Part shown: positions 24,801 through 36,845 of the stretch, piece after piece | Numbering within the stretch: position 1 is the first letter of the stretch | How the letters are laid out: each line of letters opens with the position of its first letter | Assembly: GCA_026874595.1 (NCBI GenBank) | Contig: CM049307.1 | Location: forward strand, 91,575,830-91,639,829 | Reading direction: 5' to 3' | From: Sipunculus nudus | Taxonomy: Eukaryota; Annelida; Sipuncula; Golfingiida; Sipunculidae | DNA: 64,000 bases | The notes under the pieces: model-generated | What the model was told of the DNA's origin: nothing | The model's database searches: none | The model's input: only the letters and a program-made list of their open reading frames with translations | Translations under genes and position numbers: made by a program

Positions 24801-27800
24801 ACATACAAAATTTTGGCCCAAGCGTTCAAACGGTTTCCGAAATATGAGCTTGGATGTCTGCAGAGTAAACCTGAATGTAGGTGGTTCCACCTGTCATAAA
24901 ATCGAGAAAGCTGTCCAGGATGTATAAACCTGTAAAATTCCAGGTGGAAAATTCAAACCACTGCTGAGATATGAGTGATATTATCCCAAGGCAGATGAAC
25001 AGATGGACGCTGTGCAAAAATGGTTGCAGGTGGCGCCACCATTTTAGTGTATGTTATAAAGCTATCAAAGGGCTACATTTGTGCCAAATTTTTAGCCTGA
25101 TCGGTCAAACGGTTCCCGAGATATGTGGTTTTATGTGTGGAAACAGACGCACAAATGGACGCTGGGCAGCGAGGAAGGGTCAGAAGTCAACCAAAAATGA
25201 GGGCGCAGCAGTTCACATGTGACCCGATGATAAACCTGATTCGCTAAAAATGCAAACCAAGTTTTTTCAAACAGTTGAAAGATATAGTTCCAATAATCTG
25301 GGAATTCTGCATTGTCTACACATTGTCTAGACACCCACCAGAGCAAGGTCAGTTGCCATGGTGATGTCTGGACCCCACCTGTTTGTACTGAGTGACCTCT
25401 TGATTTGGCTGCTGAAACTCAGCATGTTGTCAAATCTGTTTTCAAAAACAGAAAGCCTTTTTCAATTGGCTAAAATGCGTTTTTAAAGCTGTATTTACCC
25501 AATCTATTCTTATAAAACTGGCAGAACCCTACCATATAATAATTCTTGTAAAGTTTAAACCAATCAGCTTAACAGTTTCATCATATATCAGTGTATAAGC
25601 TAGAAAAGTTTAAAATTACATTTTCGCTTGTAAAAAACACATCAATGTAGGTGGCGCCACCAATACCTCAATTTCAGATATGACATACGTGACAAACATT
25701 GGCATAAAATTTGGTGATTATAGCTCTAGCCGTTTCTGAGATTTTAATTTTAGTGTGCTTTTTTGGACAGATGGCTAAGTTCAATCTCCTGTTACTCAGC
25801 CAAAAATCTCCAAAATGGAACAATTCGAACAAACTTGAGAGAGATTGTTCCAGGGATTATTTCTGTGAAATATTGGACAATTTGCCTGGACAGTTTCGGA
25901 GAAAAAGATTTTTAAAGCTTATTTTAGCTTTTCCCCTATAAAATCTAAGAAAATTGCAGTTAGAAAAAAAAATAAACAAAATCCCATTGAGTTTTTCAGA
26001 TAACTGATTATTTGCAAAAAATTTGGTGATGCTAGCTTCTGCCGTTTTTGAGATAGCTATGGTTAACGTACAGACGACGCACGACGCACGACAGACGACG
26101 CACGACAGACGACGCACGACGGACGACGCCGCACCATCGCATAAGCTCACAGGTTCGCAAAAAATCCAAAAAGGAACTAAGTGTGAACAAAGTGTTAACA
26201 AAACCTAATCAGCTCTGCAGACTCAACTACAATTAGACGCAGATCTGAGTAATTTTTTTTCGAAATATCGAGGCGCATATGAAATGTAAAAACAATATAT
26301 TAAAAAAAAATCCCTAAAAAAGAAAAAAATCATTCAAGTTTGACCAAAACCTAATCAGCTCTGGAGACCATAAGATGCATCTGCTACTGTAAGTAGAAGC
26401 AGATCTGAGTAAAACTTTTAGAGATATCGCATAACAATTGTCTACTGACGGGGGGGGGGGGGGGGACGGCCCGACGGACGGACGGATAGACAGACAGACG
26501 AACGGAGCTTATCACAATACCCCCACTACGCAGAGGCGGGTACATTAATTCGGACTTGGTTTTGGGCGCACTTCCCAATAGTGTATACTTTTGTCAGAAG
26601 GTAAATTTTAAGTCTGAAATGTTTCCTTTAGTTTCCAATATTCTGTTCCGTAAGGCTTGTTTGTACTACTGAGAGGCTTTTAATATTTTCAAATCATAGA
26701 AGTTAAACTGAGAACTGGTGTATTGGGTTAAACTCTGGGCCAACTAAACAACCTTCAAACTCTCTGTTTATTGAATAATGGTTCTCTAGACGATCTATGA
26801 GACGTCGAACGGTGATCCCAAGTAAAAGGATAAATAAATCAAGCAATCGCTTTGCTTATTATTACTAGATATATTATCCTTTTGTGAGCTGGGACAAGTC
26901 TTCATGCGGTCGGGTTCTCCTTGGGGCGAGTTGATATTGGCCGAATTCCTTGATGTAATTTTGATCAGAAATAAGGTCAAGTTTTCCCACAATTTATGGG
27001 GAATGTGGGAAATGTTCACAATAAGCACAAAGTTGTATCGTTCCAGGAACCTTAAGACCAAAAAGGGCCATTTAAGAGGAGCGGCCAAAAAGATGTTCCG
27101 TGACAACGGTTCAGTGGTACAAGACAATGCAACAGGACTAGAATGAAGACGATCAGTTAAAGTTACACTCAGAGGGACAGGAAAACAGAAAATAAGGGAC
27201 AATCCGGTAAAAAAATAGGTGAAAGTAGCAACAAGATGACATTCCGTTTGATATTAACAGCATTTCGAAGCTAGCGCAACAAATTACTCAAGGCTTATAA
27301 GGACGTATTATCCTTATTTATTAAATTTTAAATAAATTGTACTTATACCTAGAGTCACATCTATGGATAATTTCCCACTATTGTACAAATAACTGCACGC
27401 TTACCATTTGCGAAATCAACCTGTACCCTGATGCGGGGTCTTCAATCCGTTTTTTCACTTGCGCAGCATTTACTGTGACGTAACGATAGGTTTCTATGCT
27501 TGGATGGGCTTCTTGTACTTTCTTCAGTATGTGCTGGTCGAGGATTATTATTAACCCTTTACCTTGATGTTCCTCTCCCAGCCTCATCATCCCCGCTATG
27601 GTAGCCTTGTCGTTTATCAAAACTTTATGGCCAGCAAACCCAATCTGAAAAAATTCCCAGTAAAATGCGCACTGAATTAGTAACTTAAAGAGAAAACATG
27701 AAATGAAGATAATTTGAGCCAAAAAGGTTAGTTTCCCTAGAACCTCGCGCGTCAGTCAGACCTCCGCATAAAAAGTAGTTTGTTTTGTGATTTCCAGTAA

Positions 27801-28654
27801 AAAATTACCGATTTTGAGCCCCAGACGCTCAGTCTTTTCTTTCAAGAAAAAAAAAATTTCGTTTTGTTACTTAACATATTTTTAATCATGTCATATTGTC
27901 CCTTGATCATATTGAACTTTTATTAGAAATGTTTGATAATCTGAATTTGATTTTTGATTGGGTAAAAAAGTCGCACTCCCACACCGTTTTTTTTTTTTTT
28001 CAAAAGGGCCAGGGAACTCAACAGTTGTTTTTGCCTCAGCCTGAGCCACCATCATGTAATGCCACTTTATGTGTCAGATTCTTCGGAGAGAAGGTTTGAA
28101 GGGTTAATATGAGGTTAATTAAAGATATAATTATAAAAAAAAACGGGCAGAGGTCAGACCAAACAAATTTATCCGCCATCATCTGATGAGTGGTCAATAG
28201 AGTGGTCCCGTAAACGCTCATATTGATGTATTATTTGAATTTGCAAGGGTTTGACTGAATTATTTTTATGAGGGCATGTAACATATTACTAATAACAATA
28301 TAGAGAAATATGATGATGATGCTTTAGTGAAGACTAAAAATTTATTTTTGTCACGAAATTTCGAAGCTTATAGCTCCTCCGTCAGGGGATAAGTGGATAT
28401 GAACAAAAAGTGGATACATTATTGATTAACAAACTTTAATGGCCGGAATGCGTGGTACAATGTGTGATTCACCAGTTAGATATACTCATATATATATGCT
28501 GATGTAAGTCTATTTGCCTTGAGCCAAATTTTGGTCAACATTAAAGCTGTGAACACAAAGGTGTTAGTATAATAATTATTATTTGCGGAGAAACAAAATA
28601 TTCACTGTGGGCAATATTAGAAAAAAATATGACACTTGAATTATCAGGGCGCAT

Positions 28655-28713
<59 letters not shown>

Positions 28714-29295
28714 GGGGGTGGAGAGATGTGGTAAATGGTTTGTGGAAGCAAGTGTAAAACTTCTCTAGTAAGTTAGTAAAGACATGTACATAAGAGAATA
28801 CTAACTCTATACCTGCTTCTGAAAGAACCTATCTTGTACTCAGACCCCCATGAAATTTTCACTGGGGATAGGCTGCCCCGGTTTCCCTGCCAGTGAATAT
28901 ATGGGTTAAACAGACGTGAGTGTACGCTCTTAACACAGCGCTTTACCTATAGGTATACTTCCTATATCGTATATCAGTAGCTTTTTTTTATAAGCGTAAG
29001 CTTTCCTCTGACTCGGGAGCGTAACGTGAGTGCAATTAACTAAATATGTAGTCCTGTTGATGTAATCTCAGTTGACACGACAGAGGAAATTGTATATTTT
29101 GACTGAAGATTAATTACTTACAATTTCACCATCCTTTTCGAGCACGTAGCAGTAACAGTCCGGGTCGTTAATTGTGTCATCATATTTGTCTGGGAAATAA
29201 TCAAGTCCGCCGTAGACTTCTTTATTTATTGCGAATACTGCGTCCTTGTCGGGTAGAGTAGCGACGCGGCACGTAACTCCGACATCAGACGCCAT
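21307..29295 (-). CDS. GNAT N-acetyltransferase, NAT16/histidine N-acetyltransferase-like (316 aa, 3 exons)
   Basis: Read on the minus strand: exons 29295-29122, 27644-27405 and 21843-21307, all in phase 0 with GT-AG introns. Predicted 316 residues, near the size of the NAT16/HISAT group. Exon 1 holds the first strand and helix (CRVATLPDKDAVFAINKEVY, FPDKYDDTINDP, VLEKDGEIV). Exon 2 holds GHKVLINDKATIAGMMRLG and the acetyl-CoA loop region EEHQGKGL. Exon 3 (178 residues) is the long C-terminal half, with a GDADLFIYVMGTFNQETIKH segment. GNAT enzymes move acetyl from acetyl-CoA to an amine; the free amino acid histidine is the substrate in the best-known relatives, but the substrate here is not shown by sequence. 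The loop reads Q-G-K-G-L-I where Q/R-x-x-G-x-G/A is usual. The assignment is from remembered family appearance, not a search. Intron 2 (5.6 kb) is full of repeats. Confidence 0.75.
22370..23470. repeat. Degenerate tandem repeat family with gcatatgaaatg core (5' part)
   Basis: Units of roughly 170-200 bp share gagatatcgcgttgcatatg, attcataaa, aatcaagtttgacc-like and ggagacc stretches. The same family resumes at 26205-26545, so the 278-bp repeat block between them appears to have been inserted. Confidence 0.55.
23475..25240. repeat. 278-bp tandem repeat block, copy 1
   Basis: The phrase agcttggatgtctgcag recurs at 24013, 24291, 24569 and 24847, always 278 bp apart; a shorter first unit starts at 23761. 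Each unit has two halves, each centred on or near GGTGGCGCCACC followed by a gcaaaattt stretch and gagatatgag, so the ancestral unit was about 139 bp. Related blocks at 36846-37919 and 50215-51130. Confidence 0.88.
25630..26150 (+). repeat. Dispersed repeat ending in acgacgcacgac array, copy 1
   Basis: From gtaggtggcgccaccaatac to a run of acgacgcac/acgacag units. It matches 39655-40165 almost throughout, including gttccagggattatttctg and ccgtttttgagatagc. Confidence 0.8.
26205..26545 (+). repeat. gcatatgaaatg family, 3' end with ACGG run
   Basis: Continues the units of 22370-23470 and ends in a poly-G tract (26451-26466) and cgacggacggacgg. Part of a third repeat type that finishes in an ACGG-like array. 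Confidence 0.5.
27405..27644 (-). CDS. Acetyltransferase exon 2, acetyl-CoA binding
   Basis: 80 codons from acceptor gaattttttcag to donor gtaagc. Begins IGFAGHKVLINDKATIAG, then RLGEEHQGKGLIIILDQHI, the expected strand-loop-helix that binds acetyl-CoA. Confidence 0.78.
28656..28711. repeat. (GT)n microsatellite
   Basis: Pure GT run in acetyltransferase intron 1. Confidence 0.9.
29122..29295 (-). CDS. Acetyltransferase exon 1
   Basis: Start ATG at 29295 (MASDVGVTCRVATLPDKDAV); 58 codons; donor gtaagt. Upstream in-frame codons give no better start. Confidence 0.77.
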
Positions 29296-29985
29296 ATTTT
29301 CCCAGAATTTCAGAGTTCTAGCAAAATGTGTGCGTGAGTCATACGTTACTATTTATTCAAGCGTTTATACAATGCACAAAATACATCTTGATCAAAGTCC
29401 AAGTGTACGATTTAATATGATGTGCGGGCGTAGCGCTTTCAAATTAACCTCCGCTAAAGATTACCCCCGGTTAATTGAAATCGGTTTCAATTCCAGTCCC
29501 AGGTGTAGCTTGAAATCGATTTCATAATACTTACTGAAATATCAGACTTCCCCCTCATAAAGTTGTTTCATAATAAATATTTGAATGAGATATGTTACTC
29601 CTTGTTATGAATATGTGCACACCTTTATAAGAACTATGTACCCTGCGCTTTGAAGAGTTGTATGAGTAATCATTTATATGATGGCGATAAATATATTTGC
29701 ATAAGGCACACTATATCAAATTTATTATTCAATATATTTTTCGCAACTTCGCAACAGCGACTAGATACTTATTTATAAAATATTCAACATTGTCCTTGAA
29801 AGTAAGAAATGACTTCATTTCATCTGTGTGGAGCGGAAACCGGATTTTATCATAAGAGTTGTTTTAACGTCAGTTAGATATAAGCGCGATATATTGAGAG
29901 ATGAACTACAGAAAAAAGGCCTCTTCACAAGCCAAGGCTGAGAAAGCCTCAAAATAATGAACTACTACCGTTTTTAAAAGGATGT

Positions 29986-29991
29986 TTTATT
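29986..29991 (-). terminator. Polyadenylation signal of paralogue B
   Basis: AATAAA on the minus strand 36 bp after the stop. Confidence 0.65.
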
Positions 29992-30027
29992 ATTCAAACA
30001 TTGGAAAATCGTTATGTATCAGAACGA

Positions 30028-30150
30028 CTAGTACAGAGAGGTGCGGTTGGTGGCACATGAGATTTCCAGGAATGAATCCTCTGTGTTGGCATTAGACCAT
30101 CCGTCTTCAGTGTAGATAACAGTACCCGGAGTGGAAGCATCAATAGTAGT
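30028..30150 (-). CDS. Paralogue B exon 4 and stop
   Basis: Acceptor cattttag; stop TAG at 30030-30028. Encodes GTVIYTEDGWSNANTEDS and EISCATNRTSLY. Confidence 0.86.
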   Translation of the reverse strand, partial: TTIDASTPGTVIYTEDGWSNANTEDSFLEISCATNRTSLY

Positions 30151-30969
30151 CTAAAATGAATTAATATTAATTAAACCAGGCATATAAAAATGGCCGTAAC
30201 ACCCACTTAGACAATGGGTCTCTTTTTCAATACAATTAATCATCACTCTCATTGAGCCTGGCATTGATGAAGTCGCTGAAATGTGTCCATTATTATAAGT
30301 TTTCTGGAGTGCAAAGAAACATGCACTTGCATTTGAAAATAAATATATTGATATTTAAAACACATATAAAGGGTATTTTAAGGGAATTTTATAACTGCAC
30401 AGATCGATATATATATATAAGCACCCCGAAAAGGAGAAGATATATATATATATATAGAGAGAGAGACATATATACATATATATTCACATAAATATAACAA
30501 AAGTGTAAATTTTAGAAATGCACGATGAAATATATCCTATCAAATATTAATATTTGACTATTAATTATCAGAATTTTTGTAGTATCATATATTTAGTGGT
30601 GCCGAGATGATTAACAAATTAAACGTATTTCTTCAATATATAATTAATTAATTAATAATCCCGACTTCTTTTGTTGCTGGCACAAGGAGCCATATATGAC
30701 ACAACACTGTTTGCAACATCTTCGCATCAAAGCATTATGAATCAAACTAGTGCAACATGGAAGGTGTGAGTCCAAAGACGTCAGTTATTAAATAATTAAG
30801 TAATAATTATTCGACTTACGGTGCTGGAATCACCGGTGCCCTCACCGACAGCTGCTAACAAATCCCGACAGAGGGCGACAGTGTCAGTGCCTTCCTCCAA
30901 GTCAAATCCTACGGCAGCGCCTCCAGCCCTGTTATGGAAAAAGTATCGTCTGTTATAACTTACCATTTG

Positions 30970-31042
<73 letters not shown>

Positions 31043-32944
31043 AAGCTTCTTGTGTCTCCTTTAAATGTGAATGCCAAAAGACCCTTTCTAATTATCTTAG
31101 TTTAGCAAAGATTAAGTTTTATTTATGATGGTTAAACCTTTCATTAAGTTGTATAATTTATTTCTAAACATTTATTTCCATTAGCAGAAACGAATAACTC
31201 ACGGATCGCAAATGTGCTAACACTATCTCTCTCTCTGTAAATCACACGAAAATTGACAAACAGCGCCCTATTATATTCATCGAAAATTCCCAAAGTATAA
31301 AAGCCCCGAAAAGGAGAAATTCACCCTGTGAATCTTTATGTACATAACAATGATTTGTATTTACTTATATGTATATGACTTTGCTGCCATATATATGATT
31401 CAATGATTGGTGCATATGACATTAAGCATAAACCTAGTGTAAACAATATTTATGAAAATCATTTACAATCATGAACTGCAGATGGGTTTGTCCGAATCAT
31501 TTTGCCACAAAATTTTATCTTTTCCTTATCAATTGGTACCTTGGAACAAATTGTAGTTATTCACGGTAATTACCGCTTTTGCTTCTCAGCGCCATCTAGT
31601 GTTCTAACTTTAAACAAATTATATATTAAGTATCGCGGGATTTCATTTCGATTAACGCTAGCCTTGATATCATATTTTAGCTAATTGTTGTGGTGTATTA
31701 AATTTACGTTTGTAATCTACTTTATTGTATGATGATATACAAAAGAATTATCGAGTATAAATTTATCATTCAGAGTTATATGTTTCTATGGATAAACACA
31801 AGATGGTAATTAATAAAGAAGACATCATATTTTGAGGTAACACTATTACGAACAAGAGTATGCCTATACCTGATGTTGTTGCAGTTGTAATAAAACTCGT
31901 CAATATCCCAGCACGGATCATCGGCAGGTGTTGGGGTACACGTGACCTCACGACCCTTAAGTGTGACAGAGGTCGGGAAATCCCTCTGGCGGTCACCTTG
32001 AGAATGAATTAACTGGCTATATATTGGTGGCTTTCATGCAATAAATACTAGAGTACTTAAGCCTAAGTGTTGGGGTAAACTGCAGGAAGAGAAAAAAGCT
32101 ATTAACTTGCAAAATTTCATTACAGCGCGTATAAGCATTGTAATCATGCAGAATAAAGTGCATTGAATTGCTGAAAGGGTCCTGCCAATAAAATTAATTG
32201 AAATTTTTTTTTTTAGATTTCTGACTTTCTTAATTTTTGTTGTAACAGGTATCCGTCTACAGTATTTATATCTGTAGAATTCCATTCCGGTTTCGGAAGA
32301 CGTGAAAGGGCAGTAGCTCACGCTTCTTCTCTTTTTATATTCTGGTGTTAACCATGCCCGGTGACTCCACCACCCCATTGCCGGATCATAGCTCCGAGGA
32401 ACCCCCGAGAGGCGCACTCGATTGTAAAACACGCCCGTGGGGTACGACCTTTACATAAAGCCTGGAGAGCCAACCCTGGGTAGGGGTTGACCGTGAAAAA
32501 TCCCACCTCGACGGCTGGGATTCGGACTCCCGATCTCCAGCTTTGAGTCCTGTGCTCTATACCCAGTCCACAGCAGCCGGTTAGTTTTCGAAAGTAATAG
32601 TTTAAGCCAACTGCATAATGACTATTTTATCCTTATGAATTATTGGTGTTTTCACAGGAAAATCGCCTATATTGGTATATTCTTCATTCTAGGTAAATAA
32701 AACGCCTTTTGTACGCGGCTCCCTAGTCCAAGTGATTATATGTCACTAAAATATTTCTAAAAGTTCAGTTTTTTTTATAGTGAGTCCTTTTCCCCGAAAG
32801 ATCTAAAGTTAAATTTGACAATTAAATTAAATTATAAGGGTATGTTTGACTTTTCATATTTGAATTCAGAATGAAGCTAAATAACTTACACTGGCTGAAA
32901 ACTGCTGGCAGAAGAACGGCGAGAAGTACGAGACGGAGAGCCAT
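30028..32944 (-). CDS. Small secreted six-cysteine protein, paralogue B (137 aa, 4 exons)
   Basis: Read on the minus strand: exons 32944-32890, 31996-31870, 30928-30820 and 30150-30028. Intron phases (1, 2, 0) and the sizes of exons 1 and 2 (55 and 127 nt) are identical to paralogue A. The signal peptide is MALRLVLLAVLLPAVFSQ; mature cysteines are at about 19, 38, 47, 57, 81 and 129. Shared motifs are GREVTC, LCRDLL, VIYTEDGW and ISCAT; the end carries an N-glycosylation sequon (NRT). It has a TATA box (33014-33020) and a polyadenylation signal (29986-29991). Function unknown; I recognise no named domain. Most likely an extracellular product of a lineage-specific family. Divergence from A is substantial outside the motifs, so the duplication is not recent. 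Confidence 0.87.
30820..30928 (-). CDS. Paralogue B exon 3
   Basis: 109 nt; acceptor ttccataacag; donor gtaagt. Encodes AVGFDLEEGTDTVALCRDLL; one codon shorter than A. Confidence 0.86.
30973..31043. repeat. (AT)n(GTAT)n microsatellite
   Basis: Long AT run then GTAT units in paralogue B intron 2. Confidence 0.9.
31870..31996 (-). CDS. Paralogue B exon 2
   Basis: 127 nt; acceptor cattctcaag; donor gtatag. Encodes DRQRDFPTSVTLKGREVTCT and DIDEFYYNCNNI. Confidence 0.86.
32230..32582 (-). repeat. tRNA-derived SINE with conserved-looking body
   Basis: In minus orientation a tRNA-like head begins near 32582, with A-box-like tgggtatagagcacagg and B-box-like gggagtccgaatccc, followed by about 250 bp of body. 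Lies in paralogue B intron 1. A 132-codon frame over the body is not a gene. Confidence 0.5.
32890..32944 (-). CDS. Paralogue B exon 1: signal peptide
   Basis: ATG at 32944-32942 in a good context (aagATGG); 18 codons plus one base; donor gtaagt. Same length as exon 1 of A. Confidence 0.86.
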
Positions 32945-33013
32945 CTTGATGCGTGAAACTGACAAGCCAGGAAACGTGAAGACCTATAGGGAGGGCTGTC
33001 GTCTGCTACAGCA

Positions 33014-33020
33014 TTTTATA
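33014..33020 (-). promoter_or_regulatory. TATA box of paralogue B
   Basis: TATAAAA on the minus strand, 70 bp before the start codon, which places transcription start near 32985 and gives a 5' UTR of about 40 nt without intron. Confidence 0.6.
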
Positions 33021-33071
33021 CAGCTCGTATCTCGTCTTATCTCACTACCAGCTGACCGTCTCCACGATGAT

Positions 33072-33115
33072 CACGTGCCGCTGTGTGGGTTAACCATAAT
33101 GACCTCTCGTGACCT
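33072..33115 (-). promoter_or_regulatory. Candidate upstream sites of paralogue B: E-box and half-site direct repeat
   Basis: CACGTG at 33072-33077; TGACCT at 33100-33105 and 33110-33115, that is two AGGTCA half-sites on the minus strand four bases apart (DR4). Binding is inference. Confidence 0.35.
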
Positions 33116-33291
33116 CTGTTGAAATGCAGACGATAAGAACAAGAAATACTCTATAGGTCCACTGAAAAGTTCACACACCCTGTTTGATTTTGCTGGAATT
33201 AATTCCAATAACAATACTGATATGTATGTCTCACTTTCATGCAGCCTTTTCAAATGTGTGACTCCAGACGATAAATATGTAGAATAATGCC

Positions 33292-34849
<1,558 letters not shown>

Positions 34850-35603
34850 TGAAGGCTGTACTACTAGGGGGGCTAGATGTTAACAACATTTCACATGGTG
34901 TATGAAAACTTGAATAAAAGCTACTCTTTTCAATCAATTCCTTTGAAATTTCAGTTTTTAAAGAATAAATCCTTATGTATATATGCTATGAAAATTAAAT
35001 CAACAGTGCTTACAGATAAAAAACGTGCCATTGCCAAAGTTGGACAAAAATTAAAGGTATTGATTTTTTATTTATGCTAATAACTTGATAAATTTGCAAA
35101 ATTCAGACCTAATTTTGGGAAAACAATTGAATCTTGATAAAATAAAGTTATATTCCCGAAAAAAAGTCTCCAGCTTCAGCAATTCTCATGTTAGGTGAGT
35201 AAATATATTTCCTGATTTTTTAAAAATTGCATTAAATTAGGGCCCATAACTTCAAAATAATATTTTGGTATGTTCATGAAAAATGTATGGAAGAATATGA
35301 ATACGAAATATGATAAAAAACAGATCAATGGTTTTGATATTAGGCAGCCTTGAAGTGTAACAATGGCCTTTTTATGAAAAACGGAGGTCTTTCCTTAATA
35401 TCTCGAAGGAACGAAGTCCTAATGACCCAATTTTCAGTATGGTAGGAGATTTTGGGGACATCTAATGGTATGCAAAATTTTGGATTTGTAGGCCCAACGG
35501 TTTTGAAACGTGCCATGTTAACGGCCGGACGGCCAGACGGCCGGACGACGGACAAAGGACCACGACTATAGCTCAGATGACTTATAGTCAGCTGAGCCAA
35601 AAT
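34850..35603 (+). repeat. Pearl-like dispersed element, copy 1
   Basis: Matches unit 3 of the block at 60284-61108 from aataaatccttatgtatat through cttacagataaaaaacgtgc and ggagattttggggacatcta to a cggacggccagacgg array. It ends with a near-palindrome at 35571-35597 (GCTCAG...CTGAGC). A non-autonomous element; the microsatellite-bearing design recalls bivalve pearl/CvA elements (from memory). Confidence 0.7.
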
Positions 35604-35726
35604 ATGAGGGGGATATATCCCTCTAGAGTCCGGAGCCTCCGCCATTTTACGTCGCCGCTTGTTTAGATTAGGCGGAGCTGAGTTTATCACGACGCGCCGC
35701 CGATATTCCATAAAGCCGAATATTCT

Positions 35727-35784
35727 CTCCAACAGACGCCAGGTGCTGTTACCGCTCGGTGTCGGCACCTGGCGTTTGATGGAG
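35727..35784. other. Long hairpin
   Basis: ACGCCAGGTGC (35736-35746) pairs perfectly with GCACCTGGCGT (35765-35775); the stem extends outward through tctcca/tggaga with few mismatches to about 20 bp, with an 18-base loop. Confidence 0.65.
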
Positions 35785-36845
35785 AAACTATAAAGCCGAA
35801 GTGAACCGGTTTTGAAGCTGATCGTGTGTCATGAACCGGTAACCTTATAAGGGTGGATTTGTTACACATTTTTCGCAAATATTTTTACTCGCATGCAGTT
35901 TCAGTGTTAATTTTTTTAACATTTGTAGACGTTTGGTACCATTGTTTAGGACGTTTTGTATAATTTCTGGCTGTGTTTAAAACTTTTCAATATTTAATAT
36001 GCATGTTTGTTAAGTTGTCAGGCATGACACACACACATGTAACTTGGGCGGAGTCGGCTCGGCCAGGGGAGTTCGGACACGGTTATATTAATTAAGACTT
36101 TTGCCATTGTATTGTTTGCATCAACAAATTAAACAATAAATAAATTTGTGAATAAAGACTAACTGGCTCCTTCAAGAGATGTTATATTTTCCCTCTGATT
36201 TATTTGCCTGCCAAAAAAACATAAAATGGTTACCAAAGATCCAGCAACGGCTGAGTAAGGCTTAGCTCCCACAGAAGTACACACCGGCAAGCAATTTGTT
36301 CTCAATTATAACTAATGAGTCAGTCATGGTAATTATGTCTGCTGTGCAGTCACTAGATGACTGGTACACTTTTTTCACTTAAAGCTGCTCAAATATATAC
36401 TGGCAGTGTACTTTGTAATATCTTGCCGCTGAGCATTTGGAAAGCCCAAAATTTGCAACGTTTTAAAATAATCACGTTCTTACTTTCATCTTCTCTGTCG
36501 TGTCTTAGTTCTCTTAGTTTTTATCCTTTTTTAGTCTCCTGACTTCTCACGTTTCCTAATGAACTCTTGCCCTCTCTTAGTTCACCTACTAAATGTTTTT
36601 AAATGTACTCTCTGTTCTTATGAGGATGTTTTACATGACTTAGAATTTCATTCGCTGTACCCTGTTAACTGTGTATTATTGGCTAAGCTGGCTAAAAGTC
36701 ATCGGTGCTAGAGCGATAAATTTTGTCCGTCATCTGTCCGTAGGGTTCTGTCTGCCAGTATCTTAACAGAGCACAAATTATAGGCCTAATCCTAAGACCA
36801 AGGAAGTTTAACAGGTCCGGATTAATCCGATGTACAAAGTAATGA

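Noticed and set aside
26795-27202. 135-codon minus-strand frame
   Set aside because: In acetyltransferase intron 2, with no splice signals in phase with the exons and no recognised motif.
32034-32432. 132-codon minus-strand frame
   Set aside because: Covers the body of a SINE with a tRNA-like head at 32582; lies in intron 1 of paralogue B.
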